Positions 22,301 through 30,241 of a stretch of DNA of 64,000 nt are shown one piece after another. The notes under the pieces are model-generated. The model was not told the origin of the DNA. It was given only the letters and a program-made list of their open reading frames with translations, and did no database searches. The stretch comes from Bombyx mori. Lineage: Eukaryota; Arthropoda; Insecta; Lepidoptera; Bombycidae. A program made the position numbers and the translations under genes. The DNA is taken from positions 6,703,501 to 6,767,500 of the forward strand of contig NC_085127.1 of assembly GCF_030269925.1 (NCBI RefSeq). Direction: 5' to 3'. How positions within the stretch are numbered: the first letter of the stretch is position 1; the number at the start of each line of letters is the position of its first letter.

Positions 22301-22574
22301 CCCCGATCACAACGGTCCCGTCGATCCTAGCCGCGACGTACCCGGGTCCCCTGGCCACCATTTCCAAGGGGGGTAACGCCGCGGACTGTCTCAACACAAT
22401 GGCCACGGAGCCGTCGACGTCCCCCATCCAGCAGTCCTGGTCGGTGGGGACGAAGTACGGCTCCGCAGCGACAGCGACGTCGATTGACCACTCCGCCATG
22501 GTGTGGACGAGGAGATCCTGTGCCCTGGCGGAGTGGTTCAAATTACTTTGAAGGAAGCGATGGACACAACCCAT
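19326..22574 (-). CDS. R1-clade LINE ORF2: endonuclease and reverse transcriptase
   Basis: An uninterrupted 1,082-residue protein, normal in length for the clade. It should nick chromosomal DNA and copy its own mRNA from the nick. I take the start at the ATG in the TAATG overlap with ORF1 (MGCVHRFLQSNLNHSARAQD). The APE-type endonuclease spans about residues 1-220, with VAGDFNAKCTAWGS and LSDHRYVRFEL motifs. Reverse transcriptase covers about 440-760, with GYRPIVLLDEAGKMLE, LDVRNAFNTL, GVPQGSVLGPLLWN and the active-site YADDTLVV at 690-697. Near the C-terminus is a zinc motif, CHHC then HTLARC. The frame is open upstream to 22727, inside ORF1, but that part is a shadow. Very GC-rich. No disabling change seen. 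Confidence 0.93.
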   Translation of the reverse strand: MGCVHRFLQSNLNHSARAQDLLVHTMAEWSIDVAVAAEPYFVPTDQDCWMGDVDGSVAIVLRQSAALPPLEMVARGPGYVAARIDGTVVIGAYFSPNRSLAEFERFLGGLEALLHRLGSRPVIVAGDFNAKCTAWGSPRTDARGEALSEWAIATGLCLLNRGTVATCVRWNGESHVDVTFASPSAVRRTRGWRVLEGAETLSDHRYVRFELSASSLSSSSAAGARGEEELPQGAPRSFPRWALKRMNKELLMEAAAVAAWAPKPARLADVDAEVDWFRGSMANICDAAMPRVGPRAPRGGAFWWSPEIARLREECVRARRRSARHRRRRRRDAAFAETAAQLHADCRQKQTALQLAISEAKKQSMKTLLESLDEDPWGRPYKMVRRKLQPWALPVTERLQPRQLREIVAALFPPAAGGDFEPPQMDATWGTPPRRPSVPAAEEPPPPITGAEIHAAVSKMRAKDTAPGPDGVHGRVWSLAFEALGDRLGGLFEACLESGRFPSKWKTGRLVLLRKDGRPADSPAGYRPIVLLDEAGKMLERIVAARIVRHLTETGPDLSAEQYGFREGRSTIDAILRVRALSDEAVSRGGVAMALSLDVRNAFNTLPWSVIAGALEYHGVPAYLRRLIGSYLEGRSIQCIGHGGAMYRFPVERGVPQGSVLGPLLWNIGYDWVLRGVIRGPLPGLSVICYADDTLVVAPGRDYRESARLACAGVAHVVTRIRRLGLEVALDKTQALMFHGPGRAPPVGAHLVIGGVRVGVGVTGLRYLGLELDGRWNFRAHFEKLGPRLMATAGSLSRLLPNVGGPDQVARRLYMGVVRSMALYGAPVWCHALTRQNVAALRRPQRAIAVRAIRGYRTVSFEAACLLAGAPPWDLEAEALAADYRWRSDLRSRGEGRPGEGVVRARRLQSRRSVLEAWSRRLADPSAGLRTVEAVRPVLADWVGRDRGCLTFRLTQMLTGHGCFGRYLFKIAGREPTAQCHHCADRDEEDTAEHTLARCSGFDEQRAALVAVIGEDLSLPRVVATMLGSDASWKAMLDFCESTISQKEAAERERESSSLSAPIRRRRAGGRRREYARTSRPL

Positions 22575-22576
22575 TA
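22572..22576 (-). promoter_or_regulatory. TAATG stop-start overlap of ORF1 and ORF2
   Basis: The ORF1 stop TAA and the ORF2 start ATG share bases on the minus strand. The same UAAUG arrangement is known from the silkworm R1-clade element SART1, where it supports translational coupling of ORF2 to ORF1. The same function here is inferred from that precedent. Confidence 0.85.
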
Positions 22577-24559
22577 CGGGGCTACGTCCATCGCTCCCTC
22601 GTCTGTCCCGCCCTGCGGCTCGACAACAGCCGCGGCGGGAACTGACTCGCCGGCTGCCCTTGTTGCAGCCGGCTTCTTTTTCTTTCCGCCCCTCCTCGTT
22701 TTTGTAGAGGAGGGGGTGGACTTGCACGCCGGGCCCCCGGCCCGGTGGTCGGCCTTCCTTTTAGCCGCGTCGCACAAGACGCAGTGCGGCGCGGCTGCGG
22801 TGCAGGAGGCTGCCTTGTGCCCCGGTTGGCCGCAGCGGAAGCACAGGTTGCTGCGGTCCACTGTCGAGGGGCACTTGGCGAGGCCGTGGCCGGTGCCGAA
22901 GCACCGAAGACAGCGCCACGGCCTGCTCTCCTGCAGTTGCACGTGGGCGACAACCCAGCCCACGCGCAGCCATCCTGGGCTATCTGAAGGCCGACCCTGT
23001 GGAGGGGTGGCCAGGAGGTTCGCCGTTGCGATGGGGCAACGCGCCCACGCCGTCCGGGTACCGGAGTAGGTTGCCCGGAGCTCCCCGACTTTGACGTCGG
23101 CGAGGGCGCAGTTGCCCTGCGACGCGATGGCCGCGGCGACCTCCTCCTTCGTGGCGCACTCGTCGAGGCCCGTAATCTTCACCTCCGCCATTTTTACGGG
23201 CCGCGCGATGCGCACCACCTCGGGGTCCGGCAGGATCTCCCTCAGCCGGGCCGCCAATTTTTCGGCCGCGGCGTTGGTGTTCGGGCCGGGGCACTCTACC
23301 AGGCGGGCCCCGTTGGCCGTCTGCCGGACCTTCAGGCCACCCTCCACGCCGAGGGCGTCCACATTCACGCCACCGCGCGCCCGGGTCATCACCTCGTGAT
23401 AGGTGATGCCCTTTTCTTTTGCGGCCGGCAGCAGCTCTACGACCACTGCAGCCGACCGCGGGGCGCGCGGCCTTCTTCGTCCAGTTCGACCCCTCGGCTC
23501 CGCTCGACCCTGTTGGCGGGGAGCGGTGGCCGCAGGGGCGGGCTTGGGGCGCGGCGCGGCAGGCGCCGCTACCTTTTTGGGCCCTCTCCGCACTACCGTC
23601 GTCCAGGCCTCATCCATGTTGGCCGGGGCGGGGGGCAGTGGGCGGGGCTGGGGGGTCAGTGCCGGTTTGGCGGCGTTGACGCCTCCCTTCTTCTTTGTCC
23701 GGCTCCTGCCGGGCCCTGCCTTCACAGGCTGGGGCGGAGCAGGAGCGGACGCCGGTTTTCTTGCAGGGGCCGTGGGTGCCGGCACCCCCGCAGCCGCGGG
23801 TATAGGTGCAGCCGCAGTGGGAGCTCGCGCGGGTGTCGCTTTCTTCCCGCTGTATGTCTTTACAGCGGGCTGCACCCTCCTGCGGGGCGCTGGCACAGGC
23901 GCACTGCCTTTCGCCTCATGGGCGAGGGGCGGCCGCGCACGCTCCACCTTCGAGCTGCGCGCCTCCTGTATAAGGAGCTGCCGCCTCAACTCTTCGGCCT
24001 CGCTGAGGCCTTCCACTTCGGGCGGAGGAGGGACAGGGGCCGAGCTGCGTTGCCGGTCGATGAGGTCGGCAACCATCGTTCGCAACTCGGCCATGTCCAC
24101 TTTAAGTTGCCCATTCTCCGACTGAAGATGCGCATTCTCAGTCGACACTTGCTCAAGGCGGGCGTGCAGTAGGGCCACTTCCTGCCGCAAGCCCGCCGTC
24201 TCGGCGTTTGTGGTGCGGTCCACGACGTCCTGCAACCTTTCCTCTAGTGTGGCGGCCGCCGATTTCATTGCCGACACTTCGGAGCCCTTGAGGCCTGCAG
24301 TTGATTTGGCCGCTATGGTCGTAACTATTTCTCCGACTATTTGACAAGATCGGAGGGGGTCAGAGGGACCCACCAACGTCAGGGACCGCTGAAGGCGCTC
24401 GATCTCTCCGATTTTGTTTTTTTTATTTTTTGTCTCACTGCAGGCGGCCCTGGACTGCGCCGAGGAGGCAGCGTCCAGTCCGCAAGACGACGGCTTGTCA
24501 AAATCAAATCCTGTGGCGGGCGACGCCGCAGCAGTCGCCGGCCCTTCCGCCAACGCCAT
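22574..24559 (-). CDS. R1-clade LINE ORF1 protein (gag-like)
   Basis: The RNA-binding partner of ORF2, 661 residues from the first in-frame ATG after the last upstream stop. Features in order: Ser/Ala-rich N-terminus, a predicted coiled coil (roughly residues 110-190, with LHARLEQVSTENAHLQSENG), a long Pro/Ala/Arg-rich linker, a folded region, then knuckles CLRCFGTGHGLAKC, CFRCGQPGHKAASC and CVLCDAAKRKADH near the C-terminus. The frame stays open upstream to 24922, and in-frame ATGs at 24943 and 24952 are cut off only by one TGA (24923-24925). The true start may therefore be there, making this copy N-terminally broken. Confidence 0.85.
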   Translation of the reverse strand: MALAEGPATAAASPATGFDFDKPSSCGLDAASSAQSRAACSETKNKKNKIGEIERLQRSLTLVGPSDPLRSCQIVGEIVTTIAAKSTAGLKGSEVSAMKSAAATLEERLQDVVDRTTNAETAGLRQEVALLHARLEQVSTENAHLQSENGQLKVDMAELRTMVADLIDRQRSSAPVPPPPEVEGLSEAEELRRQLLIQEARSSKVERARPPLAHEAKGSAPVPAPRRRVQPAVKTYSGKKATPARAPTAAAPIPAAAGVPAPTAPARKPASAPAPPQPVKAGPGRSRTKKKGGVNAAKPALTPQPRPLPPAPANMDEAWTTVVRRGPKKVAAPAAPRPKPAPAATAPRQQGRAEPRGRTGRRRPRAPRSAAVVVELLPAAKEKGITYHEVMTRARGGVNVDALGVEGGLKVRQTANGARLVECPGPNTNAAAEKLAARLREILPDPEVVRIARPVKMAEVKITGLDECATKEEVAAAIASQGNCALADVKVGELRATYSGTRTAWARCPIATANLLATPPQGRPSDSPGWLRVGWVVAHVQLQESRPWRCLRCFGTGHGLAKCPSTVDRSNLCFRCGQPGHKAASCTAAAPHCVLCDAAKRKADHRAGGPACKSTPSSTKTRRGGKKKKPAATRAAGESVPAAAVVEPQGGTDEGAMDVAP

Positions 24560-24922
24560 ATATTTGGCACTGGCAGGCTCGCCCTCCGAGGAATCGGACG
24601 GAGCGGAGGACGCCGGCTGTCGAGCCGACTTCCGCTTCCGCCGAGTCCGCTGCCGAACACAATCGGCAAACAGCGCCGGTGTCTCCCTCCCACTGGACAC
24701 GTCGCCCCTCACGGAGCTTCGCGCCGAGTGTAGTGAGATGAGGCTGTCGCACCTCTCCAGCAGCACGGTGGGGACTCTGTCCCTTACGCGACCCGTGTTG
24801 TCGCCCCCTTCGTCGTGGCAGTGTTTGCCCCCCCCAGAAACGGTGGGGCAGCGTGCGGCCGATCGCTCGACCGCACGGAGGGATTCTCCCCCCGCGGAGC
24901 GGGAGGTACCCTCCTGGGGTAA

Positions 24923-24952
24923 TCAATTTTTAACAGGTGCCATTTTTTTCAT
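24923..24952 (-). promoter_or_regulatory. Likely original ORF1 start, ended by TGA
   Basis: On the minus strand two in-frame ATGs occur at 24952 and 24943. The second has A at -3 and G at +4. After six or nine further codons a TGA appears in the same frame as ORF1, which is then open all the way to 22574. Either a nonsense mutation has hit the N-terminus or this is a short upstream frame. Confidence 0.5.
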
Positions 24953-24969
24953 GTTTCCTTTTTGATTAA

Positions 24970-24988
24970 CCAGGGGTCGGTCCCCTGG
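24970..24988 (-). other. Hairpin just upstream of R1 ORF1
   Basis: A perfect 7-bp stem, ccagggg/cccctgg, with a 5-base loop, about 20 bases before the first ORF1 ATG candidate. It lies in the 5' UTR and could affect scanning. Confidence 0.5.
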
Positions 24989-25332
24989 GGTCTGGTTGGT
25001 ACCCTCGGGACTGGACTCCCTCCAGCCATTCATCCCATCGCCGGGCACCAGAGCTTAGGATTGGGGCATTTTTTAAAGAGGTTTACGTCCTCGCGGCCCC
25101 GTGCCTCGCGGCAGCGGCCCCCGTCCCCCACGCGGTGAGGATTACGGGTTGGCCGGAGGCCCGCCGAGTGCAACGAGCAACACGACAGACCACCGCCCGA
25201 CGGGGACATGGCGACCAGCGGCCGGAAGATGCATAAGCAACGCCGGCTCACTACTCCATCAAAAGGCAGGCCAAAAGTGGCCCACCATCTCCCATGGGTT
25301 ACGTCCGAAACGGGTCGGACGTGACCCAAAAA

Positions 25333-25333
<1 letters not shown>

Positions 25334-25398
<65 letters not shown>
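25334..25398 (-). repeat. Uninterrupted T65 tract in R1 5' UTR
   Basis: The plus strand shows 65 consecutive A; with interruptions the tract extends over 25328-25414. In the element's sense it is a U tract about 380 bases upstream of the ORF1 start candidates. It may be part of the leader, or the tail of a separate plus-strand insertion. Its exact length is prone to assembly error. Confidence 0.7.
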
Positions 25399-25399
<1 letters not shown>

Positions 25400-25528
25400 A
25401 AACAAAAAAAAAAAGGGGAAGAAGGGGGAAGAGAGAGGGAGCCTGAGCGTCTCCAGGAGGAACACCCTTCAGCGAGTGAAGGGCGTGGAGAGCCCGCAAC
25501 TCCCCCTGCTGGTTTTGGTCCGCGTCAT

Positions 25529-25625
25529 CCGATCTCTTTCGTTGCAAAGCCTAACTAGGCTACCCTACACCTACACCTAACCTACCTCCCTAACACCTAA
25601 GAATCCTTGCAACGAAAAAGATCGG
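25529..25625 (-). repeat. 19-bp inverted repeat in R1 5' UTR
   Basis: ccgatctctttcgttgcaa at 25529-25547 pairs with 25607-25625, 18 of 19 bases matching, around a CCTA-rich loop of 59 bases. This would make a stable stem in the 5' leader RNA. Confidence 0.65.
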
Positions 25626-25719
25626 ACGATACCCCTGGGAGTGGGACTGTTCCCAGAGGATCCCGTTATCCGCCACCTACGGACGCGCCCGGTGGAAGTC
25701 CAGCAAAACTCCCCCACAG

Positions 25720-25749
25720 CCCCCGGCCACGCAGAGTGCGCGCCGGGGG
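25720..25749 (-). repeat. GC-rich hairpin at R1 5' terminus
   Basis: cccccggc pairs with gccggggg, enclosing an inner cgca/tgcg stem, about 20 bases from the element's first base. It lies where some LINEs keep a 5' structured RNA. Confidence 0.55.
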
Positions 25750-25803
25750 GCCCGCCCAGGTCCCTCGGGGTGCTTGAAGTACCTAAAAGCACCTTTGTTT
25801 ATC

Positions 25804-26050
25804 GATCGTAACACCAAACAGGAAGGAAGGTATTCCAAATAAACATAAACAAGGAAACGCCGCCGAAAACCGGTAACGAAAACTTTCTATAGCTTAATTA
25901 ATACTCGTGGCTAATGAAGAGTAATGGTTTAAATAATTTAATTAGCCCGTGATGGATAGGGTCATTGACAGAACGTGTCGATTGTTTCAAGATTTCTTTC
26001 GTTTAAAATTCCTTCCTTGTTCTATATACGAAAAATTTCAAGTCAGTTAT
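25804..26050. other. Unassigned, AT-rich
   Basis: No feature seen to the right of the nested insertion. Confidence 0.4.
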
Positions 26051-26166
26051 GCGGTAGGCAGCGGCTTGGCTCTGCCCTTGGCATTGCTGAAGTCCATGGG
26101 CGACGGTAACCACTCACCATCAGGTGGGCCGTATGCTCGTCTGCCTACAAAGGCAATAAAAAAAAT
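26051..26166 (+). mobile_element. CR1-like LINE, short 3' end
   Basis: It starts gcggtaggcagcggcttgg, at nearly the same point as the copy at 9968, and ends ggcaataaaaaa. About 116 bp long. Confidence 0.8.
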
Positions 26167-26815
26167 AAAAATAAAAAGTTGGTGTAAAAAGTATGACGTG
26201 AAACTTCATAAAATTTTTACATTTTTATAAACAATTCAATCATAAGACATCAATTATAAGACAATTTCTATAAACAATTTGTTATTGATAACCTAGAATA
26301 TACCATAGACGATTTCTGTCTATTTTTAGTGATGGTAATAAGTCTTGTAATGTAAGTCTGTACGATAGGTACATAGCCTCAGTTAGTATTCCACAAGATG
26401 AGCATTTACTCTGTGAAGTCTGTCGACTCGTATAACCAAACCAGCCGCCATTCCAAGCCATTTAAGATTTTTTCGTCTTGAAGTCATGTTTGAGAGCGGT
26501 CAATTTATTCGAAACTTTCCAGAACTTGGTTAGCGCGGACATTAAACTATTTCGATCATCTACGTCAAAAAGCCTCAGAAGACTCCTAAGTACTTAATAG
26601 TCTTTCTAGAACATACAAAAAGACAACCGATGCAATATATAAAAAATATGGTTGTACTATTGTAACCCCAGAATATTTAATTTCAATTAATTTAAACCTT
26701 TTTCTAAATTAACGCCATCTAGCTATTGTACGTGGCGCAGTGTGGAGAATGCAATACACACTAATAAGTTCGGTTACTCGACATTGCATGTCGTGGCTGT
26801 GCGATTTTGTATCGA
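26167..26815. other. AT-rich, no feature seen
   Basis: No frame, RNA gene or repeat I can identify. Confidence 0.45.
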
Positions 26816-27073
26816 TTGGTGGTAGGACCTCTTATGAATCCGCACGGGTAGGTACCACCACCCTGCCTATTCTACCGTGAAGCAGTAATGCGTTTCGGTT
26901 TGAAGGGCGGGGCGGCCGTTGTAACTATACTGAGACGTTAGAACTTATATCGGCGCCATCGCATACGCAATCGGGGGCGCATTTACGTCGTAAACGTCTA
27001 TGGGCTCCAGTAACCACTTAAGACCAGGTGGGCTATGAGGTCATCCACCCACCTAAGCAATAAATAAAAAAAA
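26816..27073 (+). mobile_element. Bm1-type SINE, headless class
   Basis: It starts ttggtggtaggacc. A local replacement near 26952-26975 alters the body. It ends aataaataaaaaaaa. Confidence 0.88.
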
Positions 27074-27114
27074 GAGGGAAAAGGGCAAGAATAATAGTGG
27101 TTGTCCTAAACTTC

Positions 27115-27190
27115 TACTGATGCGGCAGAAATAGGTAGAATGGTGGTGCCCGTGCATTACAATACGCCCTACCACCAGTAGCCCTACCAC
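27115..27190 (-). mobile_element. Bm1-type SINE, degraded 5' part
   Basis: Matches ggcagaaataggta and ccctaccaccagtag of reversed copies, with a second ccctaccacca beside it. Heavily diverged. Confidence 0.55.
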
Positions 27191-28831
27191 CAAAAAAATT
27201 TCAAATAAACACAATCTTGTTAATTTTAATTTGTATCTTTTATTAGTATAATTCTTCCAGAGCGGTAAGTGGTGGCGCCCTGAGATCTTCCTCACAGAGT
27301 CTCCTGTTCACCGGTTGTCTACCGGCGGTGACGTGTCAAGAAGTGGTGCGACTCGGCCCCGTGTCTCTCGACCCATAGACCACCTTTTGGGAAGTGACGC
27401 GACTGGGCTTCGTGTAATATCGGTATACCCAGGGGCACCCTCAGACACAGACACGTTATACTATGATAGTTTAAAGTGGAATCACTTATATTAACAGTCA
27501 TCGGTCACCTAAATGATTCGAAAACTTAAAAATTTTAATTCCGTAATTTACGAAGCCGTAAATATAATATTATAATATAATATAAATATTCAGAACACAC
27601 ATACCGTATCTCAGAAGCCGAACTGGAATTTTTGAAACGTACCAAAATCGAATTACTTGGTTCATTCGTTGCCAGCCTCGGTCCCTGCGGTCTGCCGTGC
27701 ACTTAGATTACTCCAGACGCCGACAAACTTTACCCAAACGTAGTCTACAGCAACGTCTTGATTACCCCAGCGTGAACACGCCGCGTGCTTAGGGAATTTT
27801 CGAAGACAGCGAAAATTACGCTCACGTTCCACTGACTTGTAACTTGAAAAATATTGGTTTCAATTTAAACGCGACACGTCTTATAAACGTTCGCCAATTA
27901 CTTTTATAATAATAATAACTTAAAACTACAAATAAAAAAACAATTAAAAAAATATATCATTTAATTTTCTTCTTCCTATTCGTACACTCTTGACAGAGTG
28001 GTCGTGGTCATGCATCAGTCGGATCCTGCGATACCGATGCTCTCGCGATGCGACGCCATGTGGCACGATGTTTCGCAGAGTGAGAGCAAACATTTATGTT
28101 GGAGTGAGTCACAGATTTTATGAGGTCGGTCCATCGTGTTGGAGATCATTTCACAACACTGTTTTTTTATGGATAAAATGGGTAAAGGCACTCGCGGTAC
28201 ATACAATTTTAGTGGTTAAAAAAAGTATTATATTTAATACAGAACATTAATTACAATTACTTTTTTAAAGACCTATAATTGATAATAAATGAAAAAGATA
28301 AATATTTCGAATTATTTAAAGTATGATATAAGTTTAATTTACTTGTACTTGTTAATAAGTTTACTTTTAAACTACATTAATATAACTCTAAATTAATACA
28401 TTCCACTCCCATTTTCTTTACTTGATATACCATTATTGATATTTTAATAAAGAGTTTATTATTTTATATACAATATTAAACTCAGCAACTCAACGCTCCA
28501 ACTTGCATCAGATATCGATATTGAAACTTCGCTCTTTACTATTTATTTTCGCTGTGAAGAAAACTTAAACCCACTCAATGTTCGAGAGAATAGATATAAT
28601 GTTTGGATTCAATTTTCTTTTGTGCAGCCGTTTTTATAAGTCGTTACAAGGCTTCGTCGATATCCACAGTAATTGATCTATATTGAAACACTTTATAGGT
28701 TTGAATTGTTATATTTAATTGAGAATGAATTAAATGCTGGTAAATAAATATAGTTTTTAATTGATTTATGTATAGTTACTTACATAATATGCTGTCATTA
28801 TAGTTCTGATTCATGTCAATAAAAATGCTTA
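27191..28831. other. Mostly unassigned
   Basis: No gene called. At 27345-27415 a diverged direct repeat (gaagtggtgcgactcgg and gaagtgacgcgactggg, about 62 bp apart) sits in a GC-richer patch. On the minus strand, 27985-28180 resembles an RTE-type C-terminal tail, but too weakly to assign. The rest is AT-rich. Confidence 0.35.
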
Positions 28832-29051
28832 TCACTACATAGTATAAAACAAAGTCGCTTTCTCTGTCCCTATATCTGTCTGTTCCTATGTATGCTTAAA
28901 TCTTTAAAACTACGCAACGGATTTTGATGCGGTTTTTTTTAATAGATAGTGATTGAAGAGAAAGGTTTATGTGTATAATAACAACCATTAAATAGTGGAG
29001 AAATAAATAATAAATTATAGTTTCCGAAGCGAAGCGAGGGCAGGTCGCTAG
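28832..29051 (+). mobile_element. Non-autonomous Helitron
   Basis: It starts tcactacatagtataaaa after an A and ends ggcaggtcgctag before a T, the Helitron A|T insertion site with TC and CTRR termini. The actacgcaacggattttgatg core is typical of lepidopteran Helitrons. No coding capacity. Confidence 0.65.
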
Positions 29052-29326
29052 TGTATTAAAAAAGACTTCTAGGACATGGCGTCGCATGCCTGTTTCGATT
29101 GCGAAGCTGTCATGCGTTAAGGAAATTTATTTTCATCAAACACGAACAACTCGTATTTCTGAGATCGTCTTGGTCATCCTCATTAATGGTTTTAATTATG
29201 TAACGGAACTTAAAAAAATTGTGCAATTTTCCAGATAATATTTTTTTGTTTGTTGTGATAATTGCGTGTTTTTTTTTTCTTCGTATCGTAAATTAGTAGT
29301 GTAACTAGCAATGTAACGAAATCGAG

Positions 29327-29572
29327 TTTTTTTTTATTGCTTAGATGGGTGGACGAGCTCACAGCCCACCTGGTGTTAAGTGGTTACTGGAGCCCATAGA
29401 CATCTACGACGTAAATGCGCCACCCACCTTGAGATATAAGTTCTAAGGTCTCAAGTATAGTTACAGAGGCTACCCCACCCTTCAAACCGAAACGCATTAC
29501 TACTTCACGGCAGAAATAGGCAAGGCGGCGGTACCTACCAGCGCGGACTCACAAGAGGTCCTACCACCAGTA
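29327..29572 (-). mobile_element. Bm1-type SINE, headless class
   Basis: T tract, full body, common 5' boundary taccaccagta. Low divergence. Confidence 0.92.
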
Positions 29573-30241
29573 ATAAGTATTCCTGTATTACTGTACTGTA
29601 TTACAGCAGTAAGAGTATCTGCTAGATACTTTTGCTTTAAATGAAGCGTTTATAAAATACCCTCATGAACATGTTATAACGTATTGCTCCGTTACATAAG
29701 GTTAGTAAGCTATTCATTACCCTTTTATATTTGGGCTATGTTTACAGTATGTTATGCTGCGAGAATTAGTAAAATCTTTAATTATTTCCATTTTATAACC
29801 AAAAATGAAGTATTTTTTTGATATTAATAGAATAGACGTGAGTTTTAACATACATATTTATCCAAACTTAAAGGCAAATTAAATAAGATTTTATAAAATT
29901 CAAATATCACAATTCACGCATTATTTGCGTTCGCCTTTATATTTTTAATAGATCATTCTAGTAAAATACATGTACGGTAGAAGCAGATGTCATTTTCAGT
30001 TGTGCAACTTTCGACATTCTGAATAGCTGGCCACTGCAGACTGAGAAATAAAAGAACGCATTATCCGGCCTGAGAATGTTAAATCAAATGTTTACACGTT
30101 AACCATAACCAGAATGAACTATGTTTTATTTACATTGGCTGTTTTTAACATACACTTACATGTTAGAAAAATTATGTTTTTTTTTTGTGTTCGTTTGACA
30201 TTTCCTCGTTTCTTATTACATTTTTTAATACTATATAATCG
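29573..30241. other. AT-rich, no feature seen
   Basis: No frame or repeat recognised. Confidence 0.45.

Larger units (their letters stand above)
18785..25768 (-). mobile_element. Full-length R1-clade non-LTR retrotransposon
   Basis: The 15-bp direct repeat ggtgcttgaagtacc at 18770-18784 and 25769-25783 bounds a 6,984-bp insertion. On the minus strand, in order: a 5' UTR of about 0.8 kb with hairpins and a T65 tract, ORF1 (to 22574), ORF2 (22574-19326), a 3' UTR and a 27-base A tail (T run 18785-18811). A C-terminal CCHC motif in ORF2, three knuckles in ORF1 and a duplication near 14 bp fit the R1 clade. Many R1-clade elements choose fixed targets; here the target is another LINE's 3' UTR, not rDNA or TTAGG repeats. 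Confidence 0.92.

Noticed and set aside
19249..24965. Many long plus-strand open frames (for example 21156-21917, 23396-24172)
   Set aside because: They lie opposite the very GC-rich R1 ORF1 and ORF2, have low-complexity Arg/Pro/Ala composition and show no domains. They are antisense shadows.
25030..25580. Frames with poly-Phe or poly-Lys stretches
   Set aside because: They only translate the A65/T65 tract and its flanks.
25548..25606. Telomere-like CCTAA repeats in the R1 5' UTR
   Set aside because: The units are irregular (cctaac, cctacacc, cctacctcc), not (CCTAA)n. They form the loop of the local inverted repeat.
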